Source: Buxus sempervirens (Eukaryota; Streptophyta; Magnoliopsida; Buxales; Buxaceae). Taken from it: DNA of 64,000 bases. The notes beneath the pieces were generated by a model. That model was not told where the DNA came from and ran no database searches. It worked only from the letters and a program-made list of their open reading frames with translations. The DNA lies in contig OX387182.1 in the NCBI GenBank assembly GCA_947561395.2, positions 51,607,283-51,671,282 on the forward strand, given 5' to 3'. Positions 34,004 to 45,309 of this stretch are shown here, piece after piece. Each line of letters starts with the position of its first letter. The stretch's first letter is position 1. Made by a program: the position numbers and the translations under genes.

Positions 34004-35393
34004 TAGGGCTGCAACTCGGGCCGGGTAAACCCGAAACCGATCCGAACCAAACCGACTTCGGTTCGGTTCGGTTTTTAACATTTCGGTTCGGTTGTGGTCC
34101 AAAAAAACCTAACCCGATTTAAATCGGTTCAGTTTTGGGTTTGGTGTTCGGTTAAACCGAACCGAATTAAGGTATTATCTAAACCGAACCGAACCGAACC
34201 GAATCGAATTATTATATATAATATTAAAATTTATATGACTTTACCTTTAAAATTTTTAAAAATTACAACCCCACCCCTGTCTTAAGTATCTCATATTCTC
34301 AAACCCAACAACCCCATTCGTTCATCTTTCACAATCTCAAACCCTAGAACCCATTTCAAACAAAATGTTTCCAATCTGTGGGGCTTCCAATCGGATATAT
34401 GCAACAGCCTTCCAGTACAGAAGGGATTATGTGTTTTAGTCTGATGGGTTCCATGGAGGAAAACACAAGTCTTTACAACAGGCAAGGAGACCTTTCCCTC
34501 TCTCTCTCGTCTCTTTCCCTCCCTCCCTCCTTTCCTCACTCTCGTCTCGCTCCCTCCATTTTTCTCGGTCTTCCATTTTTTGGTAAACCATTTTTCTAAT
34601 GGCGTTGATGGCTGCCCGGGCGATGGCAGGGAGAAATCTGAAACCATAGAACCATGGTTTCTGAAACAATGGTTTCAGCTTTTGAAATTTGAAGTTAAAA
34701 CCACGGTGGTTTCAATTGAAAGTTACTAAAGAGGTCGAGATTCTTCTGTGAGATGAGTATCATAGAAGTTGAAATCGCCGGCCAGAAACTGATAATTCAC
34801 GAGCTCGACGACGTTTGCAACCCATTGACTGGTCGAGCTCTCACCGGATCCTGGGTTTGGGACTCGTCCCTTGTGCTCTCCGAAACGGTGGTTTTGATAA
34901 ATGGTTTCTGAAACGGTGGTTTCAATTCAAACCATCGTTTCAAACCACATGGTTTTGACTCTTTTTTATAAATGGTTTTTGAAACGGTGGTTTTAACTTT
35001 CAAAACTTAAAAGTTTAACCACGGTTTCAAATCACCATGGTTTGATAAATGGTTTTTGTTTCAATTGAAACCATTGTTTCTCAAATGGTTCTGAAAATAA
35101 AATTCAAAAATAAAAACTTGCCAAATCAGCCGTTTTATTTAATAATCTTTCTTTTTTATTTATTGGCAAAATGGAAAAAAAATATTTCCACGAACCGAAC
35201 CAATCCGAACCAAAATACTTCGGTTCGGTTCGGTTTGGGTTTCGGTTATTTCATTTAACTTCGGTTCGGTTTTCGGTTTTAAGGTTTCGGTTTAGAATTC
35301 GGTTCGGTTCGGTTTTGGGTTGAATATGTGTAGGTTCGGTTTGGTCTTGGGTTGATACCAACCCGGACCAAACCGAACCGAGTTGCACCCCTG
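34004..35393. mobile_element. hAT-type element carrying a host gene fragment (1390 bp)
   Basis: The ends TAGGGCTGCAACTCGG and CCGAGTTGCACCCCTG are inverted repeats. A perfect 8-bp duplication AAGCCAAC flanks it (33996-34003 and 35394-35401). The outer 200 bases on each side are dense in GGTTCGGTT/AACCGAACC units. The middle holds imperfect repeats built around GAAACCATGGTTTC-like words, a CT-rich tract (34496-34560) and a captured coding fragment at 34753-34883. No transposase is present, so it is non-autonomous. Confidence 0.88.
34753..34883 (+). pseudogene. Captured N-terminal fragment of a METTL21-like methyltransferase gene
   Basis: An ATG opens 43 codons that read like the N-terminus of plant SAM-dependent protein-lysine methyltransferases of the METTL21-like group: MSIIEVEIAGQKLIIHELDD, then TGRALTGSWVWDSSLVLSE. 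The GSWVWDSSLVLS stretch, just before the SAM-binding motif, is the recognisable part. The fragment stops abruptly at 34883, where the GAAACGGTGG repeat of the carrier element begins. The SAM-binding domain is absent, so it cannot be an enzyme. The frame is intact within the fragment, so capture was not very ancient. Confidence 0.6.
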
Positions 35394-35632
35394 AAGCCAA
35401 CGGTCTACATCACTAATATGGGTTTAGAAGTGGACCCCACGAAGCACCTTTGCCTGCCTCTTCGAGAGAAAGAGACACGTAGAGAATCACACATAGAAGA
35501 TATGCACGTAATGGCTTGGCAATTGGCGGATTCACATCCCTACGGCAAATGCTGTATACACCCATTCACATTCAGTAGGGATCCCACCATTTATTTGGGG
35601 GGGCTCACACACCAAATGTGAGGGGCTGTCTA

Positions 35633-35850
35633 CACTGGCAAAACCAGGACTCCAAATCTGAGGGAGCAAAAAAATTTTCAATTAACACTTCTCATAAAAT
35701 ATAGAAATTTTAATGAGTTAGGGGGGCAAACCAAAAATTTTAGAGGGGGCAAAACATAAATTTCAATTAAAACATACATGAAAAAAATATTTTAAATTAA
35801 AAAATAAAATTTGGGGGGGGGGGGGGGACTCTAAGGTGGTTTCGCCACTG
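35633..35850. mobile_element. hAT-type MITE (218 bp), copy 2 of a local family
   Basis: Ends CACTGGCAAAACCAGG and GGTTTCGCCACTG; perfect 8-bp duplication GCTGTCTA (35625-35632 and 35851-35858). It is the reverse-orientation relative of 30709-30927, with GGGGGGC blocks and the ATTTCAATTAA words. A run of 16 G at about 35813-35827 is likely unstable. Confidence 0.88.
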
Positions 35851-35859
35851 GCTGTCTAC

Positions 35860-37110
35860 AACGCATGCTGAAGACGATGCCCATCCACAATTGGCATATT
35901 AGTAATCCATATCTATATACGTCTACCTCTACATTATCTACATATAAATATATTAATTAATTAAGTAACATTTAAGATTCTCTATTAAGATTTGTTACCC
36001 AAATTACTTTTTTTTTATCTATTCACTTCTATCCCACAGTTAATCAATCACGCATATTATCGTAAATGCTATTTATTTATTTTTATTTACTTTTATCTCC
36101 TTACACATATAATTACCTACTATTATTCAAAATGTCCTTCATTTTTACATTGTTTTGCTTTTATCTATCAATATGTTGCCTATACTTATTTAATTATTTT
36201 ACATAACACGTGCCTTTCTCCTAGTATATACATATATACATACATATATATATAATTGGAAGTGGTGCCTTGAAGAACATGCTAATAAGATAATTTTTTT
36301 TTCCAAAACAATCTTCATGCCCAATTATAATAGACTTCTTCAGAGGTGAGCTGGCCATTCTTTTTTTTTTTTTTTTTTTTTTTTTGCTTTCCAAAAAATG
36401 ACCTTTCATAATTTTTGAACCCATGTCCTAAATAATGACTTATATTCAATTTTTTTTTTGTTGCCTACCTCAAAATTACATGTATATGGAGAGAGAAAAA
36501 CAAAAGCAGAGTGTGATCCAGAAAGAGACAGACAAGAAGATAAGTATGCATGTAACTCCATACCTTGGCATATTAGTAATCCAATCATGGATTGGCAAAT
36601 CGGATTGGTGGACCCCACATGAATAACCAATATATAGCCTGTAGTTTAAAAGAAAAGAAAAAAAAAAGAAATCAGCTATTTAAATTCATTAGAGTACGAT
36701 TAACTATTACAAGGAATGTTCTTCTTAATTTATGATTAAGATTTACTAATTCTAATTCCACACATTAGTAGGAAAGTTCATCCTCATAATAAACATTCAG
36801 ATTTAACTTATTATTATTAGAATTATTTGGAATGGAATAGTGAGGGCAATTTGGTCTGTTTGGCACATAAATTAGTCCCCACTCCATAAAAGTCACACCT
36901 TCCGCATTATCTTGCCGGCCAAAAACAAAAAACAAAAAGAAAAAAACCGAAAAAAAGAAAAAAAAAATGGCGGCAGCTTTCACATTGGACATCTGTCTTT
37001 CTCTATGTTTTTCTCAATTTTTCTTCTCTAAAAATTAAAAAATTCTCCCTTTTTTGTTTCCATTAATTGATTGAGAACGTTAAAAATAGCCAAACAGATA
37101 GAACTTGATC
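35860..37110. other. AT-rich spacer upstream of the GH31 gene
   Basis: No gene seen. It contains a (TA)n/(CATA)n patch at 36225-36255 and a 25-base T run at 36361-36385. A/T tracts lie near 36650 and 36920-36966. Confidence 0.5.
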
Positions 37111-37116
37111 TTGAAT

Positions 37117-37125
37117 CTATAAATG
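37117..37125 (+). promoter_or_regulatory. TATA box of the GH31 gene
   Basis: TCTATAAAT about 45 bp before the start codon at 37169. This would place transcription start near 37150 with a very short leader. Confidence 0.4.
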
Positions 37126-37168
37126 GGATTATGGGATTCCATGGGCCATCTACTTCTCGCGTCTAAAA

Positions 37169-40100
37169 ATGCCGAGTTTCAGAATCACCAAGAAACATCA
37201 CAACCATCTCAATAATCCATTCCCTTCCACCCCAAGATCTCTTCCTTTCATCCATGGAAGTCTCTTCATCAATCCTCAAACAGTTCCTAAACACCAGATA
37301 TTCAATGTTGGCAACGATTTCCAGATCAACTGGAGCTCAGCCTGTGGGGGGTATCTCTCCATTTCTCACCTCTCTCACCCTAACAGATCTATATGGTCTA
37401 CAATTCCCGGACAAGCCTTTGTTTCTGCAGCAGTTGCTGAAACAGAGGCGCAAGAAAGCCGCGGTTCGTTTGTAATAGAAGATGTAGATGTTCATTTGAT
37501 CCGCAGGCACCAAACTGTGGAGGATATAAGGCTAATCAATGAATCTGATATTGATGGAGATGCTAATGATCTTGATTACTTATCTGGGTATCTCGGAATG
37601 AACCCTGAAATGGATTTTAAGGACCTCCAATTCCCTGTATTGCTTATAACAGGTTGGATTTTCAATGGAAAGAAGAATAACAAGAAGTTTCAAAAAAGCA
37701 GTCATGGGAGTTTACAATTAGAGGCCAGGGGACGTTCCATTGCTACAAGGTACTGGGTTCTGTTTGATCAGAAAACCAGTGATCAAATTGGGTTTCAAGT
37801 GAATCTTGGGAAACCCAACTGGGAATTGCCTCCAAGAGTAGTGTCAAGATCTGTCAGAAGCCTTTTGAGGCTTAAGAGGAGATTGGCTCCACTTTGGAGA
37901 AGGAACCTTGGATGGTTCTGGTATTTCTCAAGGCTTAAATGCTTTGTTGCAACTGCATCCTCAGAGGAGGAAGGAGAACATGACTACATTAAAGAATCTG
38001 CAGTGTTCAACAGGGTCATGATTAGCTATTCCAGTGAACCAGATGAGAGGTTTTTTGGGTTTGGAGAGCAGTTCTCTCGTATGGACTTCAAAGGCAAAAG
38101 GGTACCCGTTTTTGTTCAAGAGCAAGGCATTGGAAGAGGAGATCAACCCATTACTTTTGCAGCCAATCTAGTGAGCTACAGGTAGATCAAAATTCAAATG
38201 CTAAACCTCCAATTTCAGAACTGAATATTCTTTGTGCATTCATGTAAACGAAACTGTCTCCTCCATTGTAGAGCTGGGGGAGATTGGAGTACTACTTATG
38301 CTCCTTCACCATTCTATATGACTTCCAAGATGAGGTCACTTTACCTGGAAGGTTACAGCTACAGCATTTTCGATTTAACGAGAAGAGACAGAGTTCAGAT
38401 ACTGGTATAAACTGTGGTGTATTTATTTCGTAAATACATTTAGAGACCTAATATTAAAAGTTCCTACCTGCAATGCTTTCAGTCCTAACAAATTCTTGAT
38501 TATGGTTTATATTCACAGATGCATGGCAGTTCAGTGCAAGGTAGGATCCTGCATGGCAACTCACCTTCTGAGTTGATTGAATGCTTCACAGCAACTATTG
38601 GACGACCTCCTGAGCTTCCCAACTGGATTATCTCAGGCGCCGTGGTTGGAATGCAAGGTGGCACGAATGCAGTATGCAATGTTTGGGATGAGCTGCAGAA
38701 CTATGATGTTCCCATTTCAGCATTCTGGTTGCAGGTAATAAACAAACATTCATACATACATGCATATATCTGTGAGTACGATCTTACATATTTTTGAACC
38801 ACATGCTTGTTTCATGCAGGATTGGGTAGGGCAAAGAAAAACACTAATTGGATCGCAGCTATGGTGGAATTGGGAAGTGGATACGACGCGATATACGGGA
38901 TGGCAAGAACTGTTGAGGGATCTACTAGCGACGAACATTAGAGTGATGACTTACTGCAATCCTTGTCTAGTACCGGTAACAATCCTCTTCATCATGGAAA
39001 CTTAAGGTGCATTGCATTTTAACCTGCCCTTCAATTCTGTTGAAGGGATGAGTTTTGTGACAGAATGTTAATGTCCTAATTTTCCACAACAGACTGATGA
39101 TAAACCAAACAGCAGGAGAAACCTCTTTGAGGAGGCAAGGAAGCTAGACATTTTAGTCAAAGACAGGGATGGAGAAACATATATGGTTCCAAATACAGCT
39201 TTCAATGTGGGCATGTTGGATTTGACACATCCAGATGCTGCAAGCTGGTTCAAGCAAATACTAAAAGAAATGGTGGATGATGGAGTCCGGGGATGGATGG
39301 CAGATTTTGGAGAAGGCTTGCCATTGGATGTTACCCTTTATTCAGGTTTGAGATATTAATCCCCCTATTCTTTAACTTCATGAAGAGTTCAGACATGGTG
39401 GGGCTAACCATGGAGGACTGCTGTGTTTTAGGTGAAGATCCAGTTTCTGCACATAACAGATACCCAGAATTATGGGCTAAAGTGAACCGCGAGTTTGTAG
39501 ACGAATGGAAAAGTTCGCAGATTGGAAAGGAAAGGGAGGACCCAGAAGAGACATTGGTCTTTTACGTGAGGGCTGGTTTCAGGGATAGTCCCAAATGGGG
39601 AATGCTCTTTTGGGAGGGTGACCAAATGGTAAGCTGGCAGACTAATGATGGAATCAAGAGCGCCGTCACCGGCTTGCTTAGCAGCGGACTTTCTGGTTAT
39701 GCTTTTAACCACAGTGATATTGGAGGCTACTGTTCAGTAAACTTTCCCATAATTGGGTACCAAAGAAGTGAAGAGTTGCTAATGCGATGGATGGAGCTAA
39801 ATGCATTCAGCACTCTCTTCCGAACTCATGAAGTAAGCAACAACTTCAAATTGCCATCTATTCTTTCCTCCTCAAATTATCATCTGCTGAAATTGTATCT
39901 AGATCATATAGCATCCTCAGCCATTGTCATTGTAAGAGAGGTTAATCTGCTCTTCCAAACTAAAAGCACATATATTCTCTAAAAATCAATTTGTTGAGGC
40001 TAAACTAGATCATAATAAATATACTATCATATTTTCAATTCAGAAATTTACAATGAATCTTTCTTTTGCTCCAAATTCAAATGCCTCTCATGAATAGATA

Positions 40101-40695
40101 TGCTTATCATCATCAATTCTAAGGTCAGTTATTCTTCTGCAAACAGGGAAACAACCCATCTGCCAACATCCAGTTCTACTCTAACCATCAGACCATGTCG
40201 CATTTTGCACGCTTTGCAAAGGTGTACAAGGCTTGGACATTCTACAGGATCCAACTCGTGAAGGTTGTGCCAAAATTTTGCTGGATGTTTGTGCTTTAGA
40301 TCTAATAAATGCTGCATTGGAGGTTTTAACTAATTAATCTTTCATCTCCTTCAAAACAGGAAGCTGCTCAGAAAGGACTCCCAGTTTGCCGCCACCTTTT
40401 TATCCACTTCCCCAGTGATAAGCATGTTCATAGACTGACTTACCAGCAGTTCTTGGTTGGTACAGATATCCTAGTGGTGCCAGTCCTTGATAAAGGCAAG
40501 AAGAAAGTGAAGGCTTATTTCCCATTAGGAGAAGCCTGTGCATGGGAACATATTTGGACTGGAAAGCTATTCATGAATCAAGGATCTGAAGCTTGGGTAG
40601 ATGCTCCAGTTGGCTACCCTGCAATATTTGTAAAGTTTGGCTCTCATACAGGAGAGACCTTCCTTAAAAACCTAAGAGATCTTGGAGTTCTATAA
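37169..40695 (+). CDS. Glycoside hydrolase family 31, sulfoquinovosidase (YihQ)-like
   Basis: Eight exons: 37169..38181, 38272..38404, 38519..38734, 38820..38975, 39093..39345, 39432..39832, 40147..40263, 40360..40695; 874 residues. All introns are GT-AG and phases match. It is a retaining alpha-glycosidase of GH31, closest by motif to E. coli YihQ. The N-terminal beta domain includes FFGFGEQFSRMDFKG. The barrel has FWLQDWVGQR (about 452-460), WMADFGE with nucleophile Asp577, and FWEGDQ with acid/base Asp654. HSDIGGY and RTHEGN follow. In YihQ, Arg301 and Trp304 hold the sulfonate of sulfoquinovose. Here the matching stretch GSQLWWNW has Gln467 and Trp470, so the Arg is replaced. The substrate could be sulfoquinovosyl glycerol or another alpha-glucoside. 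About 170 extra N-terminal residues include a basic stretch (SVRSLLRLKRRLAPLWRR). Subcellular location is not clear. Confidence 0.9.
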
Positions 40696-40771
40696 GCAAA
40701 AAAAGCTCTTCATGGCCTCCTTTCTGAAGTTTACAGGGAGTCGATCCCTAATCAAGCTTTATGACAATTAA

Positions 40772-43705
40772 CTACCAGTAATCCCCACAAGAGCACACCC
40801 CCTTAACAAAGTGGTGAAACCTGTAGCAATCTCTCATTATAATCTCCCTATCTGTGACCTTGGATATATACTTGGTCGCCGAGTGGCAGTCTCCACATAC
40901 CCTCAAATTCTTGATTATTCTCAAAGGAGTTCCAGGAGGTGTGCTGATCAGACCAAAAGCTATAGCCAACTTCTCACTGTGTCCACAGAGGCTATATTCC
41001 TTCTCAACTTCTTCCACATCCTGCAATACAAAGTTTGTATCTGGGACATAACCAATCTCCTTAATTTTCGGATACAAGCTATCCATCTTTGCAGATATCT
41101 GATCCATCAATGGGTGTGAAGTGTCTCCAACAAGAAAACTGTGGACCTTATGCTTCACCTCAATCCAACTACAGCCTGGAGGCTTGGTCACTCCACGTTC
41201 CTTCATCAAACGTCGTGTCCTTGCTGCATCGTCCCATCTCCCCACTACCGAGTAAATGTTTGCCAGGAGTATGTAGTTCCCAGAATTCTGTGGCTCAAGT
41301 TCAAAAAGATATCCGGCAGCATGCTCAGCAAGATCAGGCTTACAGTGGATCCTACAAGCGCCAAGCAATGACCCCCACACAGCTGCATTGGGTTCCAGGG
41401 GCATCTCTGCAATGAATTTCATGGTCTTATCAAACTGGCCAGCACGCGCCATTAGATCCACCATGCAAGCGTATTGCTCCACGGCTGGCTCCATTGCATA
41501 TTCTGATTTCATCATACCGAAGTACTCCCACCCTTCATCTATCAATCCGGAGTGACTACAAGCAGATAAGAGATTTGTGAATGTAAAATGGCTTGGCTTT
41601 AATCCCATTGCTCTAAGTTGACGGAAAAGGTTCACAGCATCCATGCCAAAGCCATGCATTCCATACCCAGCAATCATTGCATTCCAAGAGACGAGATCTC
41701 TTTGAGGCATCAAATCGAAGACTCTTCGTGCCTTTCTGATTGATCCACACCTTCCATACATGTCTATAAGGGCATTCCATACAAAGTTACACGTATCGAG
41801 CTCATGCCTGATTATGAACTGGTGAATCTCTTTGCCTTGGCGCAGAGCTGCCAATCTTGCACATGCAGGAAGGGCCGATACCATCGTCACTGTATTTGGT
41901 TCTACTTTACTCAGCTGCATTTCTCTTAACAAGTTTAAGGCATTAATTCCTTGTCCACTCTGAGCGCAAGCAGCAATGATAGAATTCCAAATAACAGCAT
42001 CTCTGTAGGAAAGCTCATTGAAAACAGAACATGCAAGTTCTATTGAATTACAGCCCGAGTACATTGATATAAGAGCACTCCCCACACCAGTAGACATTTC
42101 AATGTGGTTTCTAATAACAAAGCCATGGATTTGCTTCCCTAACTTGAAATTATTCACCTGAGCACAAGCTGCAAGAGCTCCTGATAAAGTAATTGTATTG
42201 GACTCCATACCCTTTTCATACATCCTATAAAAGAATTCAAGAGCTGTCTCCCCATCTCCATACTGGGTATAACCTGTAATTAGTCCATTCCATGTAACAA
42301 TATCAGGCTCAACTCCCTGTAAATCCATGTCCCTGAGAAGTTCAACGGCTTCATCACGACAACCTCTCAGAGCGTAACCAGCAAGCATTATATTCCAACA
42401 TACCAAATCTTTCTGCTTGATTCTTCTGAAATTTTTATCAGCAAGCTCCAAGGATTTGCATTTGGCATAGAAGTCCACCAATGAGTTGCTCACAAGGACA
42501 TCCAAGTCCAATCCTTCTACTTTAATGCAATGGCCATGGATCTCCTTGCCATGTCGAAGCAGACACAAGTTGGTGCAAGCTGAAACAACACTGGCAATGG
42601 TAACTGAGTTCGGCTTCACTCCTTCAATTACCATCTGTCTGAAAACCTGCAATGCTTGAGTAGAATATCCATTCTGCTCATGGCCTGCTATTAGCGCGGT
42701 CCAAGACACAACATTTGGTGTAAATTCTTCTGAACTCTGCATCTCAAAGAAACAATCTGAAGCTTCCTTAGATTGCCCATTTTGGGCATATCCTGAAATG
42801 ATCGAGTTCCATGTTACCTTATCAGGCTTTATACCTGCATGCTTCATCTCCTCAAAACATTTTAAAGCTTTCTTGAAATCCCCCTTTGATGCATAACCCG
42901 AAATCATCATGTTCCACATAACCACATCCTGATATTCCATATCCTCAAATAACTGCCAAGCTAGTTCCATCTTCCCGCATTTTATGAACATATCAAGTAT
43001 AGATTTCTTAACAAAAGGATTTCCCTCAAACCCAATCCTCAGCATGTAATCATAAACATCCTTCCCCACCTGATAATTCCTCAACTCGGAACACGCTTTA
43101 AAAACCTTTGGAAAGACGAAATGATCAGGGCGAATGCCCTCATCAATCATTGAATAGAACAACCTAATTGTCTCTTCATAGTCACCTAACTTACTATGTA
43201 GTCCTATAATCGAAGTCCAGCTGAAAACATTTCGTTCAGGCATTTCATTGAACAGGCGTCGTGCATCATCTATACAGTTAAATTTACAATAGAATTCAAG
43301 CAGTTGGCTGCCAAGGAATGCACAGAGTACAACCCCAGAAACAATCAAACGTGCATGAACTTGAAAACCCAACTCTAAATTATCAAATCTACGACAGTTC
43401 TGGAGGATTATCGAAAATGTTTCAGAACAATCTTGTGGATCGCTTAAATCCACGCACTGAAGCAACAGATCAGCATTTCTCAACACCCCGTTTCCGGGTA
43501 TTGAATTGAATTCGGATAAACGCCTACTGCCACCTTGGTGGGTCTTCACCACATTTGCATTTTTGCTTATGTCCGTGACAGTAGAAGCTACAATGGTCTT
43601 TTTTCTGCTCAGAGAACGATGACAAGAAGGGGAATTGTAAGAACTTGCCTTGACGAAGACTCCAAGATTGAAATGAAGAGCAGATGGGGTTGCAGGGGTT
43701 GACAT
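40772..43705 (-). CDS. Pentatricopeptide repeat protein, PLS-DYW class (RNA editing type)
   Basis: A single exon of 977 residues. PPR-DYW proteins bind organellar transcripts through their repeats and use the DYW domain to deaminate C to U. The N-terminus is rich in Ser/Thr/Lys and could be a transit peptide. PLS repeats run from about residue 95 to 800 (units such as VSWTALIAGHEQNGYSTQAL and VWNALIDMYGRCGSIRKARR). E motifs follow (WGSLLGACRIHCKPDLAEHA), then the PG box (GYVPDTNFVLQDVEE). The DYW deaminase has HSE (His909, Glu911), CGDC (Cys937, Cys940), HHF and CSC, ending GDYW. All zinc and catalytic residues are present. It is convergent with the GH31 gene, with 76 bp between the stop codons. 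The target site cannot be read from this sequence. Confidence 0.95.
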   Translation of the reverse strand: MSTPATPSALHFNLGVFVKASSYNSPSCHRSLSRKKTIVASTVTDISKNANVVKTHQGGSRRLSEFNSIPGNGVLRNADLLLQCVDLSDPQDCSETFSIILQNCRRFDNLELGFQVHARLIVSGVVLCAFLGSQLLEFYCKFNCIDDARRLFNEMPERNVFSWTSIIGLHSKLGDYEETIRLFYSMIDEGIRPDHFVFPKVFKACSELRNYQVGKDVYDYMLRIGFEGNPFVKKSILDMFIKCGKMELAWQLFEDMEYQDVVMWNMMISGYASKGDFKKALKCFEEMKHAGIKPDKVTWNSIISGYAQNGQSKEASDCFFEMQSSEEFTPNVVSWTALIAGHEQNGYSTQALQVFRQMVIEGVKPNSVTIASVVSACTNLCLLRHGKEIHGHCIKVEGLDLDVLVSNSLVDFYAKCKSLELADKNFRRIKQKDLVCWNIMLAGYALRGCRDEAVELLRDMDLQGVEPDIVTWNGLITGYTQYGDGETALEFFYRMYEKGMESNTITLSGALAACAQVNNFKLGKQIHGFVIRNHIEMSTGVGSALISMYSGCNSIELACSVFNELSYRDAVIWNSIIAACAQSGQGINALNLLREMQLSKVEPNTVTMVSALPACARLAALRQGKEIHQFIIRHELDTCNFVWNALIDMYGRCGSIRKARRVFDLMPQRDLVSWNAMIAGYGMHGFGMDAVNLFRQLRAMGLKPSHFTFTNLLSACSHSGLIDEGWEYFGMMKSEYAMEPAVEQYACMVDLMARAGQFDKTMKFIAEMPLEPNAAVWGSLLGACRIHCKPDLAEHAAGYLFELEPQNSGNYILLANIYSVVGRWDDAARTRRLMKERGVTKPPGCSWIEVKHKVHSFLVGDTSHPLMDQISAKMDSLYPKIKEIGYVPDTNFVLQDVEEVEKEYSLCGHSEKLAIAFGLISTPPGTPLRIIKNLRVCGDCHSATKYISKVTDREIIMRDCYRFHHFVKGVCSCGDYW

Positions 43706-44582
43706 TATTCGCTGATGGGTTCACAAAATCATTAAATATGCTGGGAGATCTAATGGCTTTGTCGACAAAAAAAATAGAAATTTAAAGTCCCTTCAACGGC
43801 TCAGTTACTTTTATTTTTGAAATTCTGTTATCCTCCGCTTCCCCTAAAAAATATTTCGTTTGGATATTTTGGGTTGATTTGTCGTCTATTAACAATTATC
43901 CTTCCTTCTCGGAATCTTGCTTTTTGATTTGGCATTGGTTTTTGGGCTGGTCACATATCATAAGCCCGGTCCCCAAGGCTTCATGAGCTCGACCCTATTC
44001 AAACTATGTTTGGGCTCAATTTTTTAGGCTTGTATGCAGATTAGGATCAGTCTATTAAAATCCGAAATAATTAGGGCCAGGCTTTGGCTAGAAATATTGA
44101 AGCTCAAACCGGCAAGGCGTGTCTTAATTTGAATCTCAATCCATTTGTAAAGCAGTGTAAATTTTGAATGAGTTCAAGAGTTAGGAATGAATTTTAAGGG
44201 TTAAATAAATGGGTGTTTAGTTCCATTTTGGAGAATGAGTTGGGACTTTTATGGGTGACCTGACCAGGATGTGGAATGAAATGGCTAAATCCTAAATGTA
44301 TTACAAGACTTTGAAAAGAAGTATTAAAAGAATCACGAGGTAGTGTTCCGACTTTTAGGGAAACTTGGTGGTGAAGTGATGTAATCCAAAAATCTATTAC
44401 AAAGAAAAGACTTAATTTTAAAATTTGGTAAAAAAAGTAAAACCTAGGCAAACGTAAAACGATATAAAAATGTTAAAAAAGAAACTACAAAGAAAATTAG
44501 TGAAGCCAAAAACCATGCCAATAACAACAACTTATATGATGAGTTAGCTACTAAAGAAGGTGAAAACTATATTTATAAATTA
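43706..44582. other. Spacer upstream of the PPR gene
   Basis: Contains the presumed promoter of the PPR gene; no clear TATA box was picked out. The segment 44190-44460 has a weak MITE-like look (GGGTGTTTAGTTCCATTTT start) but no confirmed ends. No gene is seen. Confidence 0.4.
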
Positions 44583-44715
44583 TCTATACTATTAATAAAG
44601 GGAAGAGGGGGGAATATTCCCTTAAGATTCTGGCCTCCCTTTTTTTTTTCCAAGTATTGCCCTCTCCAATTAAAACAATCCCAAACTATAACTACCCACT
44701 ACTCTTTCTCTTTCA
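44583..44715 (+). mobile_element. Helitron-like 5' end, truncated
   Basis: TCTATACTATTAATAAAGGG follows a host A and continues with GGGGGAATATTCCC and TCTGGCCTCCC. It matches the start of the short Helitron at 26858. No CTRR end with a hairpin was found, so the 3' limit is approximate. Confidence 0.5.
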
Positions 44716-44739
44716 TACTACATTAAGGGTAAGGACATG

Positions 44740-45300
44740 CAGTATGCACCAGATCAAGTTAGATGCATTAGAAGTGAAGATTCAAGAGCTTTGCTAAAAG
44801 ATGAAGAGATTAAAGAAAGGTAGATCGAATACTTTTAGAAATTATTAAATGGGATGGTACAAATAGATCTGGATTTTGCATGGATGATAATAGTAATAGA
44901 ACTAGAAAACAAACCTATATTCGTAGGGTTCGAGTTATAGAAATTAGAGATGCTCTAGTCAAAATGAGAATAAGAAAAACCTTGGGTCCAAATGACATCC
45001 TTATAGAGGTGTGGATGTGTATGGGAGATATTGGTGCATTTTGGTTGATTAAATTATCTTATGAAATTTTAAGGACAGAGAAAATGCCAAATGCTTGAAG
45101 GATTAGTACAATTATACCATGAGAAATGCACAAGATTGTGCAAATTACTGGGGCATTAAACTTATGAGTCATTATGAAATTGTGGGAAAGAGTTATTGAG
45201 CATAGATTGAGGCTAATAACTGAAGTGGCATAAAATTTGTTTTGGATTTATGCCTAGTAAATCCATTATCGAAGCTATATTTTTACTTAGACAATTAATA
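44740..45300 (+). mobile_element. RTE-type LINE reverse transcriptase fragment
   Basis: Decayed plus-strand reading with the RTE clade signature. ALVKMRIRKTLGPNDILIEV comes first (family KAxGPDxIPxE). Traces of NYWGIKLMSHYEIVGKSY (NYRGIKLMSHTMKLWE) follow, then GFMPSKSIIEAIFLLRQL (GFMPGRSTxxAIFxLRQL). Stops and small deletions are present. It is cut off at about 45300 by the G-rich block. Confidence 0.8.
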
Positions 45301-45309
45301 CAAATGTCT

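Noticed and set aside
40811-41415. Plus-strand open frames of up to 108 codons near the end of the PPR gene
   Set aside because: They lie opposite the DYW/E coding region and read no known domain.
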